The notes under the pieces: model-generated
What the model was told of the DNA's origin: nothing
Database searches by the model: none
Seen by the model: the letters and a program-made list of their open reading frames with translations, nothing else
From: Ensifer sp. WSM1721
GTDB lineage: Bacteria > Pseudomonadota > Alphaproteobacteria > Rhizobiales > Rhizobiaceae
Reading direction: 5' to 3'
Assembly: GCF_000513895.2 (NCBI RefSeq)
Contig: NZ_CP165782.1
Location: 248,001 to 312,000 of the forward strand
DNA: 64,000 nt
Made by a program: the position numbers and the translations under genes
In this document: positions 49,720-59,971 of the stretch, piece by piece
Position numbering within the stretch: position 1 is the stretch's first letter
How the letters are laid out: every line of letters starts with the position of its first letter

Positions 49720-50499
49720 GTGACCACGACCTATACGAGCTACAGGCTGATAACCGCAGACCTTACGAGGTCGCTGCAGCGCGTCTCCGAACAGCCGGAC
49801 GTCGCCCGCGAGACCGAATATTATCTGGCGAAGATTGGCAGCATCAAAACGATGGACGACTTTTTCGCCGACAGCCGGCTCTACAATTACACGATGAAGG
49901 CGCATGGCCTTGAGGACATGGCCTATGCAAAAGCCTTTATCCGCAAGGTGCTTTCCGAAGGCGTCGACAAAGAGGACGCCTTCGCCAACAAGCTCGCGGA
50001 CTCACGCTACAAGGCCCTGGTCGAGTCCCTGAATTTTGCCCGCCACGGCGAAGCGGCGACTTCGTTCGACCGCGCGCAGAAAGGCGTCGTCGACAAGTAT
50101 ACGCGCCAAACGCTGGAGCAGAATGCCGGCGAGGAAAATACCGGCGTACGGCTGGCGCTCTACTTTCAGCGCATGGCGCCGACGATCACCAATGGCTACG
50201 AAATCATCGCCGACGAGGCGCTTTCCGAGGTGTTCCGGACCGCGCTGCAATTGCCGGACGAGTTCGCGGCCGCCGACGTGGATCGCCAGGCGGAGGCCTA
50301 CGAGACGGCGATCGATCTCAAGGACTTCCAGGACCCCGAGAAGCTCGCGGCCTTCCTCGACCGCTTCACCGCACTTTGGGAGATCGAAAACTCCTCCGAC
50401 AGCTACGATCCGCTTGCCGTATTCGGTTCGTCGAGCGGCTACGGAATTTCCCCCGACCTGCTTCTCACCATCAACAACCTGAAACTCGGAGGACGCTGA
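49720..50499 (+). CDS. DUF1217 flagellar-region protein
   Basis: This 259-residue protein of the DUF1217 type includes TYTSYRLITADLTRSLQRVS, DRAQKGVVDKYTRQTLEQ and YFQRMAPTITNGYEI. In S. meliloti the equivalent gene sits between motA and flgF; its role in motility is not clear to me. GTG 49720 is preferred since the in-frame ATG at 49636 belongs to a RIME repeat. It ends one base before flgF, so they are cotranscribed. Confidence 0.85.
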   Translation: MTTTYTSYRLITADLTRSLQRVSEQPDVARETEYYLAKIGSIKTMDDFFADSRLYNYTMKAHGLEDMAYAKAFIRKVLSEGVDKEDAFANKLADSRYKALVESLNFARHGEAATSFDRAQKGVVDKYTRQTLEQNAGEENTGVRLALYFQRMAPTITNGYEIIADEALSEVFRTALQLPDEFAAADVDRQAEAYETAIDLKDFQDPEKLAAFLDRFTALWEIENSSDSYDPLAVFGSSSGYGISPDLLLTINNLKLGGR

Positions 50500-50500
50500 A

Positions 50501-51226
50501 GTGCAGACCGGCCTTTATGTGGCGCTCTCGTCGCAGATGGCGCTTGAAAAGCGCCTGAACACGCTTGCCGACAACGTTGCCAATTCCAATACGGTCGGCT
50601 TCCGCGGCACGGAAGTGAAGTTCAACCAGGTGCTGGGCGACACGAAGCCGACGAAAGTCTCCTATGTTTCCGAAGGCGAGGAATTTCTCAACACCAATAA
50701 CGGCGCTCTTGCGCGCACCGGTGCCGCGCTCGATTTCGCCGTCAGGGGCGAGGCCTGGTTTTCGATCGACACTCCAGGCGGGCCGGCGCTGACACGCGAC
50801 GGGCGGTTCATGCTGACGGAGACCGGCGAACTCGTGACCATCAAGGGGTATCCGGTGCTCGATGCCGGCGGTGCGCCGATACAGTTGAACGGCGGAGCGG
50901 GCGAGATCACCGTCGGCGCCGACGGCGCAATTCACCAGAACGGCGTCCAAGTCGCGCTGCTGGGGCTCTATGAAGCCGATTTCAGCAAGGGCTTCATGCG
51001 CTATGACAATAGCGCCGTGATGCCGGCCGCCCAGCCCGAGCCTGTCGTGGACCGCTTCGGCGTCGGCGTAATGCAGGGGTTCCTCGAAGAATCGAACGTC
51101 AATGCCATTCAGGAAATGTCGCAGCTCATCATGATCACGCGCGCCTTCGACAACATCACGGCGCTGATGCGCGACAGCGAGGGATCGCTGGACGAGGCGA
51201 TCAAGACCCTCGGCGGTAGCCGCTAA
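50501..51226 (+). CDS. flgF: Flagellar proximal rod protein FlgF
   Basis: This 241-residue rod protein has the N-terminal rod motif LNTLADNVANSNTVGFRGTE and the C-terminal helix ESNVNAIQEMSQLIMITRAF. It starts with GTG at 50501 just after the DUF1217 stop, with GGAGGACGC before it. Unlike in E. coli, flgF is apart from flgG. Confidence 0.93.
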   Translation: MQTGLYVALSSQMALEKRLNTLADNVANSNTVGFRGTEVKFNQVLGDTKPTKVSYVSEGEEFLNTNNGALARTGAALDFAVRGEAWFSIDTPGGPALTRDGRFMLTETGELVTIKGYPVLDAGGAPIQLNGGAGEITVGADGAIHQNGVQVALLGLYEADFSKGFMRYDNSAVMPAAQPEPVVDRFGVGVMQGFLEESNVNAIQEMSQLIMITRAFDNITALMRDSEGSLDEAIKTLGGSR

Positions 51227-51298
51227 GCCCGCCTGTGGATATGTGCCGGCGGCTCTCCGCCCGCGTCCCGATAAGAGTTGACCCTGACGGAAATCCGC

Positions 51299-52708
51299 AT
51301 GGAACGCCAAAGCTCCGACACCATCGCGACATCGACATCGCTGGCGGCGCTCGCCGGCCTAGTAGAACGTTATGCGAAACCCGATTTCGCGATCGCGCCA
51401 GGCGGCCATGTCCAGACGATTTCGCCGGGGCACTATACCGTCACCGGTCTTTCGCGCCACGTCCGGCTCGGCGACTTCGTCGCCCATAAAAGCGCAACCG
51501 GCACGCATCTCGGCGAAGTCGTGCGGGTCGAGCCCGACCGGGTGGTCGTCTGCCCGATCGAGCCCGGCGATCCGATCGGCATTCATGACGTCGTCATCCG
51601 CAAGGGCGCCTTCCGCATAGCGCCGACCGACAAGTGGTGTGGCCGAACGATCAACGCCTTGGCCGAGCCGATCGACGGTCTTGGGCCGCTCCTCCAGGGC
51701 GACATCCGCCGCTCGATCTCGAACACCGCTCCGCCATCCATGACCCGCAAGCGCGTCGAGCGGGGTTTCAAGACGGGTGTGCGCGCGATCGACATCTTTT
51801 CGCCGCTCTGCCTCGGGCAGCGTCTCGGCATCTTCGCCGGCTCCGGCGTCGGCAAGTCGACGCTGCTTTCCATGCTGGCGCGTGCCGACGCCTTCGACAA
51901 GGTGGTGATCGCGCTGGTCGGCGAGCGCGGCCGCGAGGTGCGCGAATTCATCGAGGATACGCTCGGGGATAACCTCGCCAAATCGGTCGCGGTCGTCGCC
52001 ACCAGTGACGAAAGTCCGATGCTCAGGAAAATGGCGCCGCTTACCGCCGTCACGATCGCCGAGCACTACCGCGACAAGGGCGACAATGTCCTGCTCATCG
52101 TCGACAGCGTCACCCGCTTCGCCCATGCGATCCGCGAGGTCGCGACGGCGGCCGGAGAGCCGCCGATCGCGCGCGGCTACCCGGCCTCCGTATTCACGGA
52201 ATTGCCGCGCCTGCTCGAACGCGCCGGTCCCGGCGCGGAGGGGACGGGCACGATCACCGCGATCATTTCGATCCTCGTCGACGGCGACAATCACAACGAC
52301 CCGGTCGCCGATTCGGCGCGCGGCATTCTCGACGGGCACATCGTGCTTGACCGCAGCCTCGCGGAGGAGGGGCGCTATCCGCCGATCAACCCGCTCGCCT
52401 CGATCTCGCGCCTCGCCAGGAAGGCCTGGACATCGGACCAGGAGAAGCTGGTCGCCCGGTTGAAATCGCTGATCCACCGCTTCGAGGAAACGCGCGATCT
52501 GAGGCTGATCGGCGGTTATCGCCCGGGCGGCGACGCCGATCTCGACATGGCGATCAAGCAAGTGCCCGTCGTCTACGATGTCCTCAAGCAGACGCCCGGC
52601 GAGCGGCCGGCTTTCGACGCCTTCACCGATCTCGCCAATGCGCTGAAGTCGGCAGCAATGGGGAACCAGCCGGGCGCCGGTGCCGGCATGCGGGGAAGAG
52701 CGGGATGA
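51299..52708 (+). CDS. fliI: Flagellar export ATPase FliI
   Basis: This protein of about 469 residues is the type III export ATPase. The Walker A motif is GSGVGKST (181-188), with LVGERGREVREFIEDTL and LLIVDSVTRFAHAIREVA following (Walker B). ATG 51299 follows ACGGAAA; TTG 51278, seven codons earlier, is also possible. It energises export of rod, hook and filament proteins through FlhB and FliP. Confidence 0.96.
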   Translation: MERQSSDTIATSTSLAALAGLVERYAKPDFAIAPGGHVQTISPGHYTVTGLSRHVRLGDFVAHKSATGTHLGEVVRVEPDRVVVCPIEPGDPIGIHDVVIRKGAFRIAPTDKWCGRTINALAEPIDGLGPLLQGDIRRSISNTAPPSMTRKRVERGFKTGVRAIDIFSPLCLGQRLGIFAGSGVGKSTLLSMLARADAFDKVVIALVGERGREVREFIEDTLGDNLAKSVAVVATSDESPMLRKMAPLTAVTIAEHYRDKGDNVLLIVDSVTRFAHAIREVATAAGEPPIARGYPASVFTELPRLLERAGPGAEGTGTITAIISILVDGDNHNDPVADSARGILDGHIVLDRSLAEEGRYPPINPLASISRLARKAWTSDQEKLVARLKSLIHRFEETRDLRLIGGYRPGGDADLDMAIKQVPVVYDVLKQTPGERPAFDAFTDLANALKSAAMGNQPGAGAGMRGRAG

Positions 52709-52811
52709 GAAAACTCAGGCGCCGTGTTCCGCGCGCATCCCGCTTCAACTTACTAGGCTCGTTGATTTCCGGTCGCCGCCACTGGAGGTCATCGTGATCC
52801 GGAGGATAGGA

Positions 52812-53363
52812 ATGAGGGACTCCGACGCAGACGAAATCGTTCGCCAACGGCGGCGCGAAGCCAAGATGCCCTTGGTCGACAAGATCCTGGGGGCGATCGG
52901 GCTGGCGATGGCCGCTGCCGCGACCTTCCTGCCCTGGTACGTCTTTCTGCACCCGGAAAAATTTTCGATTCCTCCGCTCTGGCAAGGAACGACGCGCGAC
53001 CTGCCGGAACGCCCGGGCCGCTCGGTCGTGTCGGTCTCGCCATTGGCGATGACGGACATGGACAGCGAGACCGCCGCAGCAGTCGATCGTCTGACGACGG
53101 CGACGGTACCCGGCCTCGACGGGGAGACGGCCAGGGCCAAGGAGAACGCGAAAGAGGGCCTCGACCAGCCCTTCCCGGGACAGGCGAGCTTCAAATTGAT
53201 GCACGTCGCCAATGGCCGCGCCCTGATCGAGGATGCGAGCGGCATGTATATCGTCCGCGTCGGTTCTGTTCTGCCGGACAACAGCCGGCTCGCCACCTTC
53301 GAGGAGCGCGGCGGCCGCTGGGTGATGATCACCTCCAAGGGCGAGGTCTACGAGGCCCGGTAG
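52812..53363 (+). CDS. Single-span membrane protein in flagellar operon, 183 aa
   Basis: This 183-residue protein has a charged N-terminus, one membrane span (about residues 28-46: AIGLAMAAAATFLPWYVFL) and a periplasmic domain with SFKLMHVANGRALIEDASGM and VRVGSVLPDNSRLATFEERG. Strong GGAGGATAGGA precedes the ATG at 52812. An equivalent gene lies between fliI and flgB in S. meliloti and related species. Function unknown, possibly basal-body assembly. The periplasmic part resembles other small beta-strand sorting or pilot domains only vaguely. Confidence 0.82.
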   Translation: MRDSDADEIVRQRRREAKMPLVDKILGAIGLAMAAAATFLPWYVFLHPEKFSIPPLWQGTTRDLPERPGRSVVSVSPLAMTDMDSETAAAVDRLTTATVPGLDGETARAKENAKEGLDQPFPGQASFKLMHVANGRALIEDASGMYIVRVGSVLPDNSRLATFEERGGRWVMITSKGEVYEAR

Positions 53364-53578
53364 CGCGGCTGCAAGTCGTCCGGCGAATCCCGGCCACGCT
53401 GTTATTCCCGTCTCCCGCGACCTTCTGTTGTCGCTCGCCGCACCCGGATCGGAGGATTTTGGCGCGCCACCGCGGGAGGCCCGCCCGGAAACGCACGAAC
53501 ATTCTCGGTTCGGCATCTCTCGACAAGTCCCACGCAAGATTGCCTGCCTAGTTTCGCCATCAGCAGCAGGAGCTCTTG

Positions 53579-53959
53579 ATGGAACCGATTCAGCTTTTCG
53601 AACTCGCGTCGCGGCAGGCCCAATGGCTGACCGTTCGCCAGAACGTCGTGGCTGGCAACATCGCCAATGCCAACACGCCGCACTACAAGGCGAAGGACGT
53701 GCAGCCCTTCGAAAGCGTTCTCCAGAACACCGGCATCCAGATGGCCGCGACCCATCGCGCCCATTTCACCGAGAGCCCGGAAGCCGCCCAGGTGACCGAG
53801 GTGAGTGCGCTCGATGACGTCGCGGTGCAGCAGTCGGGCAACAGCGTCGCGCTCGAAGAGGAAATGATGAAGACCGGTGAGATCAAGCGCGATTACGAGC
53901 TCAATGCTGGGCTGGTGAAGGCCTTTCACCGGATGATGCTCATGACGGTACGGAAGTAA
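53579..53959 (+). CDS. flgB: Flagellar rod protein FlgB
   Basis: This 126-residue rod protein has the conserved segment [20 protein letters not shown] near its N-terminus and the helical end [26 protein letters not shown] precedes the start by eight bases. It begins the flgB-flgC-fliE-flgG rod group. Confidence 0.93.
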   Translation: MEPIQLFELASRQAQWLTVRQNVVAGNIANANTPHYKAKDVQPFESVLQNTGIQMAATHRAHFTESPEAAQVTEVSALDDVAVQQSGNSVALEEEMMKTGEIKRDYELNAGLVKAFHRMMLMTVRK

Positions 53960-53964
53960 GAACC

Positions 53965-54384
53965 ATGGATCCATTGACCTCTGCGCTGAAAGTCTCGGCC
54001 TCCGGGCTGCAGGCGGAATCGACCCGCTTGCGCATCGTGTCAGAAAACATCGCCAACGCCCGTTCGTCCGGCGACGTGCCCGGCGCCGAGCCGTACCGCC
54101 GCAAGACGATCAGCTTCGCCGCGGAGGTCGACCGGGCGAGCGGCGCCGCTCTTGTCGAGGTCCAGCGCCTCGGCACCGACGATTCGGACTTCAACATCGA
54201 GTTCGATCCCGGCAATCCGGCGGCCGACGAGAAGGGCATGGTGAAGATGCCGAACGTCAACATCCTGATCGAGATGGCCGATATGCGCGAGGCGAACCGC
54301 GCCTATGAGGCCAACCTGCAGACCATCAAGCAGTCTCGCGATCTCATCTCCCAGACAATCGACCTGTTGAGGGCTTCGCAGTAA
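53965..54384 (+). CDS. flgC: Flagellar rod protein FlgC
   Basis: This 139-residue rod protein has the motif [20 protein letters not shown] and C-terminal [18 protein letters not shown]. It starts five bases after flgB and its stop overlaps the fliE start. Confidence 0.95.
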   Translation: MDPLTSALKVSASGLQAESTRLRIVSENIANARSSGDVPGAEPYRRKTISFAAEVDRASGAALVEVQRLGTDDSDFNIEFDPGNPAADEKGMVKMPNVNILIEMADMREANRAYEANLQTIKQSRDLISQTIDLLRASQ

Positions 54385-54719
54385 TGATCGATGCAATCCA
54401 GTCCATCGGCGCCTTTTCGGCCATGAAGGAGGCCGAAGGGACGAGCCTCACCTCATCCTCCGCGCTCGTCACGCCTGCCGCCGGGTTCGCCGTCCCGCAA
54501 TCGCAGAGCTTTGCCGAAGTCCTCGGCAATATGACCACCGACGTCATTCAATCGATGAAATCCGCGGAAGGGGTGTCGCTGCAGGCGGTCCGCGGCGAGG
54601 CCAACACCCGTGAAGTGGTCGACGCCGTCATGAATGCGGAACAGTCGCTGCAGACGGCGCTCGCCATCCGCGACAAGCTGGTCACCGCCTATCTCGAAAT
54701 CGCGCGCATGCAGATCTGA
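54384..54719 (+). CDS. fliE: Flagellar basal-body protein FliE
   Basis: This 111-residue protein links the MS ring to the rod. The C-terminal helix [20 protein letters not shown], followed by [15 protein letters not shown], is characteristic. Its ATG overlaps the flgC stop (TAATG). Confidence 0.94.
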   Translation: MIDAIQSIGAFSAMKEAEGTSLTSSSALVTPAAGFAVPQSQSFAEVLGNMTTDVIQSMKSAEGVSLQAVRGEANTREVVDAVMNAEQSLQTALAIRDKLVTAYLEIARMQI

Positions 54720-54730
54720 GGGAACGAGAC

Positions 54731-55519
54731 ATGAAGGCCCTTTCCATCGCCGCAACGGGCATGAACGCCCAGCAACTGAACCTCGAAGTCATCGCGAACA
54801 ACATCGCGAACATCAACACGACGGGCTACAAGCGGGCGCGCGCCGAGTTTTCGGACCTGCTTTACCAGACCGAGCGCGCCCAGGGCGTGCCGAACCGTTC
54901 CAACCAGGCGATCGTGCCGGAGGGCGCGATCATCGGGCTCGGCGTGCAGACCGCCGCCGTCCGCAACCTCCATATCCAGGGCAGCCTCGTCAACACGGGC
55001 AACGACTACGATCTCGCGCTCGTCGGCCGCGGCTGGTTCCAGATCGAGACCCCCGACGGCGAGACGGTCTATACGCGCTCCGGCGCCTTCAACACCAATG
55101 CCACCGGCCAGCTCGTCACCATCGACGGCTACACCGTCGTTCCGGGCATCACGGTGCCGCAGGATGCGACGGAAATCACCTTCACCTCCTCGGGCCAGGT
55201 AATGGTGCGCATCGGCAACGACACGGAGCTGCAGGAGATCGGTCAGTTGACGATCGCGAATTTCGTCAACGAGGCCGGCCTCGAACCGATGGGCGAGAAC
55301 CTCTTCCGGCAGACGCCGGCCTCGGGCGATCCAATCGTCGGTACGCCGGCCGACCCGGGTTTCGCGCAGATCAAGCAGAACTATCTCGAGGCCTCGAACG
55401 TGGATCCGGTGAAGGAGATCACCGACCTGATCTCGGCCCAGCGCGCTTACGAGATGAACTCCAAGATCATTCAGGCTGCGGACGAAATGGCGGCCACGGT
55501 GAGCAAGAACCTCAGGTAA
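54731..55519 (+). CDS. flgG: Flagellar distal rod protein FlgG
   Basis: This 262-residue rod protein has [20 protein letters not shown] at the N-terminus and [20 protein letters not shown], then [16 protein letters not shown] at the C-terminus. Length is standard. It lies 11 bases after fliE with GAGGGAACG as ribosome site. Confidence 0.96.
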   Translation: MKALSIAATGMNAQQLNLEVIANNIANINTTGYKRARAEFSDLLYQTERAQGVPNRSNQAIVPEGAIIGLGVQTAAVRNLHIQGSLVNTGNDYDLALVGRGWFQIETPDGETVYTRSGAFNTNATGQLVTIDGYTVVPGITVPQDATEITFTSSGQVMVRIGNDTELQEIGQLTIANFVNEAGLEPMGENLFRQTPASGDPIVGTPADPGFAQIKQNYLEASNVDPVKEITDLISAQRAYEMNSKIIQAADEMAATVSKNLR

Positions 55520-55537
55520 GGGCAAGAGGAGGCAAAC

Positions 55538-56047
55538 ATGACGTTTCGCCGATCCGTCTTAAGGATAGCTGTCGAAAACAGCCTCGCCGCCCGGGTGCGG
55601 ACCATCGCATTCGCCGCGATGGCCATCGCCTTCCTGTCGCCTTCGGCCGCCTCCGCCGAGCCCCCGACGGCGGTCATTCCAAAGCAGACGATCTATCCCG
55701 GCGAAGCGCTCGATGCGAGCATGCTGGAGGTCGTCGACGTCACCAATCCGGACCTGCGCGACGGCTATGTGCGCTCGCTTGAAGAAATCGAAGGCAAGGT
55801 AACGAAGCGCACCCTTCTTCCCGGGCGTGTGATCCTCGCCTCGGCGCTACGCGAGCAATACGCGGTCGAGCGCGGTTCCACGATACGGCTCGTTTTCAAC
55901 AACGGCGGACTGATGATCACGGCGGCCGGCTCGCCGCTGCAGGATGCCGCGGTCGGTGAACTGATCCGCGTGCGTAACATCGATACCGGTGTCATCGTTT
56001 CCGGAACGGTGATGGCGGACGGCACGATCCATGTGGTGGCGAAATGA
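55538..56047 (+). CDS. flgA: P-ring assembly protein FlgA
   Basis: This 169-residue periplasmic chaperone for FlgI has an N-terminal signal (about residues 1-40, with MAIAFLSPSAASA) and a SAF-like domain: PKQTIYPGEALDASMLEVVD and LIRVRNIDTGVIVSGTVMAD. Its stop overlaps the flgI start by four bases. Confidence 0.93.
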   Translation: MTFRRSVLRIAVENSLAARVRTIAFAAMAIAFLSPSAASAEPPTAVIPKQTIYPGEALDASMLEVVDVTNPDLRDGYVRSLEEIEGKVTKRTLLPGRVILASALREQYAVERGSTIRLVFNNGGLMITAAGSPLQDAAVGELIRVRNIDTGVIVSGTVMADGTIHVVAK

Positions 56048-57159
56048 AGATGCGCGCCTTGAATTGGCTGCTGACCTTCGCCGTGGCTTTTGCCGCGGCC
56101 CTGACCCCTGTCCATGCCGCCTCGCGCATCAAGGATGTTGCCTCGCTGCAGGCGGGCCGGGATAACCAGCTTATCGGCTACGGCCTGGTCGTGGGCCTGC
56201 AGGGGACCGGCGACAGCCTGCGCTCCTCGCCTTTCACCGATCAGTCGATCCGCGCAATGCTGCAGAATCTCGGCATCTCCACCCAAGGCGGCCAGTCGCG
56301 CACGCGCAACGTGGCGGCGGTGCTCGTCACCGCGACGCTGGCGCCTTTCGCGAGCCCCGGCAGTCGCCTCGACGTGACCGTCGGCTCCTTGGGCGATGCG
56401 ACGTCGCTGCGCGGCGGTACGCTGGTCATGACCTCGCTTTCGGGCGCCGACGGGCAGATCTACGCGGTGGCGCAGGGCTCCGTCGTCGTCAGCGGCTTCA
56501 CCGCTCAAGGGGAGGCCGCTGAGCTGTCGCAGGGCGTGACCACCGCTGGCCGTGTCCCGAACGGCGCCATCATCGAGCGGGAATTGCCGTCGAAGTTCAA
56601 GGACGGTTTCAACCTCGTGCTGCAATTGCGCAACCCTGACTTTTCGACCGCCGTCGGCATGGCGGCGGCGATCAACAAATATGCCGCAGCGCAGTTCGGC
56701 GGCCGCATCGCCGAAGCCTTGGACTCGCAATCGGTCCTGGTCCAGAAACCGAAGATGGCGGATCTCGCGCGGCTGATGGCCGATGTCGAGAATCTGGTGA
56801 TCGAGACCGATGCGCCGGCCCGCGTCGTGATAAACGAGCGGACGGGCACGATCGTCATCGGCCAGGATGTCCGCGTCTCCGAGGTGGCGGTGAGCTACGG
56901 TACGCTGACGGTGCAGGTCACCGAGACGCCGACAATCGTGCAGCCGGAGCCATTCTCGCGCGGCCAGACAGCCTACGAACCCAACACCACGATCGAGGCT
57001 CAGGCCGATGGCGGCACGGTAGCGATCCTCAACGGATCGAGCCTTCGTCAGCTCGTCGCTGGTCTCAACAGCATCGGCGTCAAACCGGACGGGATCATCG
57101 CGATCCTCCAGAGCATCAAGTCGGCGGGAGCCCTACAGGCGGAGCTTGTTCTGCAATGA
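56044..57159 (+). CDS. flgI: Flagellar P-ring protein FlgI
   Basis: This 371-residue secreted protein has a signal peptide (1-23, ending VHA) and the P-ring start SRIKDVASLQAGRDNQLIGY, followed by GLVVGLQGTGDSL. The C-terminal LRQLVAGLNSIGVKPDGIIA matches the family. It assembles the periplasmic ring around the rod. Confidence 0.97.
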   Translation: MKMRALNWLLTFAVAFAAALTPVHAASRIKDVASLQAGRDNQLIGYGLVVGLQGTGDSLRSSPFTDQSIRAMLQNLGISTQGGQSRTRNVAAVLVTATLAPFASPGSRLDVTVGSLGDATSLRGGTLVMTSLSGADGQIYAVAQGSVVVSGFTAQGEAAELSQGVTTAGRVPNGAIIERELPSKFKDGFNLVLQLRNPDFSTAVGMAAAINKYAAAQFGGRIAEALDSQSVLVQKPKMADLARLMADVENLVIETDAPARVVINERTGTIVIGQDVRVSEVAVSYGTLTVQVTETPTIVQPEPFSRGQTAYEPNTTIEAQADGGTVAILNGSSLRQLVAGLNSIGVKPDGIIAILQSIKSAGALQAELVLQ

Positions 57160-57695
57160 TCGGACATTTGGACCATCTTCGCGGCACACCGCTCCGCCTT
57201 CTCCTCGCCTCGGTTGCCGGCGCGCTGATGCTGGCGATGCCGGGCGCCTTCGCGCAGGACGTGACGGCGCCGCCGGCGGAAGACGCCACCGCGAGCGAGA
57301 TCGAGAAGTTCTGCACCAATATCGCCGACGCCGCACGCGACCAGCGTTACGTCTTGCAGCGCAAGGATTTAGAGGCGCTGCAGGCGAGCGTAGACGAGCG
57401 TATCGCGACGCTCGAGAAGCGCCGCGCCGAATATGAGGACTGGCTGAAGCGCCGCAACGATTTCCTGAAGCAGGCGGAGCTGGGCCTTGTCGACATCTAT
57501 AAGACGATGAAGCCGGATGCCGCCGCGGGCAAGCTCGAGATGGTGCGTCCGGAGATCGCCGCGGCGATCGTCATGAAGCTGCCGCCGCGCCAGTCCTCGC
57601 TGATCTTAAGCGAAATGAGCGACGACAAGGCGGCGGTACTGACCAACATCATCTCGAGCGCGAGCGACCCCAGCACCTCGAAGGAGCCATCATGA
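57156..57695 (+). CDS. motE: Motor-assembly chaperone MotE
   Basis: This 179-residue protein has a Sec signal (about 1-34, ending GAFA), a coiled-coil region (residues 60-110, with ALQASVDERIATLEKRRAEY) and a C-terminal PRQSSLILSEMSDDKAAVL. In S. meliloti MotE is a periplasmic chaperone that stabilises MotC. It overlaps flgI and flgH by four bases each. Confidence 0.9.
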   Translation: MIGHLDHLRGTPLRLLLASVAGALMLAMPGAFAQDVTAPPAEDATASEIEKFCTNIADAARDQRYVLQRKDLEALQASVDERIATLEKRRAEYEDWLKRRNDFLKQAELGLVDIYKTMKPDAAAGKLEMVRPEIAAAIVMKLPPRQSSLILSEMSDDKAAVLTNIISSASDPSTSKEPS

Positions 57696-58402
57696 GAACG
57701 CGTATCACGGCCGTGCTGGCCGCAGGTCTCCTGGCGGGGTGCCAGAACCAGGCCTTCAACGAAATCGGACGGGCGCCATCCATGAGCCCGATCGGCAGCG
57801 GCCTGCAATACACGCAGACCCCGCAGCTCGCCATGTATCCGAAGCAGCCGCGTCAGGTCACGCATGGATACTCGCTGTGGAACGATCAGCAGGCCGCGCT
57901 CTTCAAGGACGCGCGCGCGATCAACATCGGCGACATTCTGACGGTCGATATAAGGATCGACGATAAGGCGTCCTTCGAAAACGAGACGGATCGCAGCCGA
58001 ACCAACTCGAGCGGCTTCAATCTCGGCGCAAGCGGCGAGTCGCAGACGAGCGACTTCGCCTGGTCGGGCGACCTCGAATACGGCTCAAACACCAAGACCG
58101 AGGGCGACGGCAAGACCGAGCGCTCGGAAAAGCTCCGGCTGCTCGTCGCCGCCGTCGTCACCGGCGTTCTCGAAAACGGCAACCTCCTGATCAGCGGTTC
58201 CCAAGAGGTGCGCGTCAACCACGAACTGCGCATCCTCAACGTCGCCGGCATCGTCCGGCCGCGCGACGTGGATGCCGACAACGTCATCTCCTACGACCGC
58301 ATCGCCGAAGCGCGCATCTCCTACGGCGGTCGCGGCCGCCTGATGGAGGTTCAACAGCCGCCATGGGGCCAGCAGGTCGTGGATCTCGTCTCGCCGATCT
58401 GA
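57692..58402 (+). CDS. flgH: Flagellar L-ring lipoprotein FlgH
   Basis: This 236-residue outer-membrane lipoprotein has lipobox LLAGC (Cys at residue 17) and the family segments LFKDARAINIGDILTVDI and NHELRILNVAGIVRPRDVDA, then NVISYDRIAEARISYGGRG. It builds the L ring. Confidence 0.96.
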   Translation: MRTRITAVLAAGLLAGCQNQAFNEIGRAPSMSPIGSGLQYTQTPQLAMYPKQPRQVTHGYSLWNDQQAALFKDARAINIGDILTVDIRIDDKASFENETDRSRTNSSGFNLGASGESQTSDFAWSGDLEYGSNTKTEGDGKTERSEKLRLLVAAVVTGVLENGNLLISGSQEVRVNHELRILNVAGIVRPRDVDADNVISYDRIAEARISYGGRGRLMEVQQPPWGQQVVDLVSPI

Positions 58403-58444
58403 TCGACGAAAGCCTGGAGAACGAGACCGGTACGGAACGACACG

Positions 58445-58933
58445 ATGGAAGAAACCGAGAGCAAAGAAACGAAGTCCCCCTCGCTGGTGATGACCGTTGC
58501 AGCCGTGGCCGTGCTGACACTCGTCGCAGGCGGTGGCGGCTGGCTCGTCGGCGCGATGCTGGCGCCGCCACCGGCGGAAAAGACGGAGACGGCCGAAATC
58601 GCGCCGAACGCCACCGGCGAGGAAGAGGTGCCGAAGATCGCCACCGAAGCCAACGGTATCGTCGAGCTCGAGCCGATCACGACGAACCTCGCCTATCCGT
58701 CGGAAAACTGGGTCCGCCTCGAAGTCGCGCTTCAGTTCGAAGGCGCGCCCGACGTCACCCTGGCGGAAACGATACACCAGGACATTGCAGCCTACCTCAA
58801 GACCGTGTCGCTCCAGCAAATCCAGGGGCCGCGCGGCTTTCAATATCTCCGGGATGACATTCAGGAGCGGGTTGACCTGCGCTCCGAGGGACGCGTAACG
58901 AATGTGATGTTCCGCACCTTCGTCATCCAATGA
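58445..58933 (+). CDS. fliL: Flagellar basal-body protein FliL
   Basis: This 162-residue single-span inner-membrane protein has a charged N-terminus, one span (about 15-40: MTVAAVAVLTLVAGGGGWLV) and a periplasmic domain typical of FliL (YLKTVSLQQIQGPRGFQYLR). It interacts with stators. Begins 42 bases after flgH, and is followed by fliP after 7 bases. Confidence 0.92.
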   Translation: MEETESKETKSPSLVMTVAAVAVLTLVAGGGGWLVGAMLAPPPAEKTETAEIAPNATGEEEVPKIATEANGIVELEPITTNLAYPSENWVRLEVALQFEGAPDVTLAETIHQDIAAYLKTVSLQQIQGPRGFQYLRDDIQERVDLRSEGRVTNVMFRTFVIQ

Positions 58934-58940
58934 TTCGCTG

Positions 58941-59678
58941 ATGCTCCGGATTACCACCTTCATAGTCGCCATGATGGCGATGTCGGGAATTGCCGGGGCT
59001 CAAGGGTTTCCCGCCGATATCCTGAACACCCCGGTCGAAGGCTCGGTCGCCTCGTGGATCATCCGCACCTTCGGCTTGCTTACCGTTCTTTCGGTAGCGC
59101 CCGGCATCCTGATCATGGTGACGAGCTTCCCGCGCTTCGTCATCGCTTTCGCGATCCTGCGCTCGGGCATGGGACTGGCTACCACGCCCTCCAACATGAT
59201 CATGGTGTCGCTGGCGCTCTTCATGACCTTCTACGTCATGGCGCCGACCTTCGACCGCGCCTGGCGCGACGGCATCGATCCGCTCTTGAAGAACGAGATC
59301 TCCGAGACCGACGCGATGCAGCGCATGGCGGAACCTTTCCGCGAGTTCATGCTCGCTAATACCCGCGACAAGGACCTGCAGCTCTTCATCGATATCGCCA
59401 GGGAAAAAGGCCAGACGGTCGTCGTCGACGACAAGGTTGATCTGCGCGCAGTCGTGCCGGCCTTCATGATCTCGGAAATCCGCCGCGGCTTCGAGATCGG
59501 CTTCCTGATCATGCTGCCCTTCCTCGTGATCGATCTCATCGTCTCGACCATCACCATGGCCATGGGCATGATGATGCTGCCGCCGACGGCGATCTCGCTG
59601 CCCTTCAAGATACTCTTTTTCGTGCTGATCGACGGCTGGAACCTGCTCGTCGGCAGCTTGGTGCGATCGTTCATCTGA
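58941..59678 (+). CDS. fliP: Flagellar export protein FliP
   Basis: This 245-residue export-gate protein has a signal peptide (1-20, ending AGA) and membrane spans near 43-62, 80-100, 183-205 and 210-228. Family segments include SFPRFVIAFAILRSGMGLAT and PAFMISEIRRGFEIGFLIML. It is the last gene before the flagellins. Confidence 0.97.
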   Translation: MLRITTFIVAMMAMSGIAGAQGFPADILNTPVEGSVASWIIRTFGLLTVLSVAPGILIMVTSFPRFVIAFAILRSGMGLATTPSNMIMVSLALFMTFYVMAPTFDRAWRDGIDPLLKNEISETDAMQRMAEPFREFMLANTRDKDLQLFIDIAREKGQTVVVDDKVDLRAVVPAFMISEIRRGFEIGFLIMLPFLVIDLIVSTITMAMGMMMLPPTAISLPFKILFFVLIDGWNLLVGSLVRSFI

Positions 59679-59887
59679 CGCAGGCTGGGGAGGCGACCGC
59701 ACGCCTTTCAACCCGCGCTCAGCTCCCCAATAAGATTCCGTTAAGTATAGGATTTCACGCGCGATTCACCACGTTTTCGCGTGGGATCCGACGCGTCTTT
59801 CCGGTTAAGTAGTTGGCAACGAATGGCTGCGAATTTCGTCCTCACACGACGGGTTTGGTGTCCTTCACGAGTGAGCGGAGCCGAGTG

Positions 59888-59940
59888 GCATGATGCCGGA
59901 TCGTCGTGACCGGTAACGTTCTTCAGTCCGGTATGTCCCC
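59888..59940 (+). promoter_or_regulatory. Conserved upstream module of flagellin 1
   Basis: GCATGATGCCGGA at 59888, then GACCGGTAACG and CCGGTATGTCCCC, match the modules before the other three flagellins in order and spacing. It ends about 30 bases before the ATG and likely marks the promoter and leader. Confidence 0.55.
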
Positions 59941-59971
59941 CCACCTGTATTTCGTAAAAGGGACAACGAAT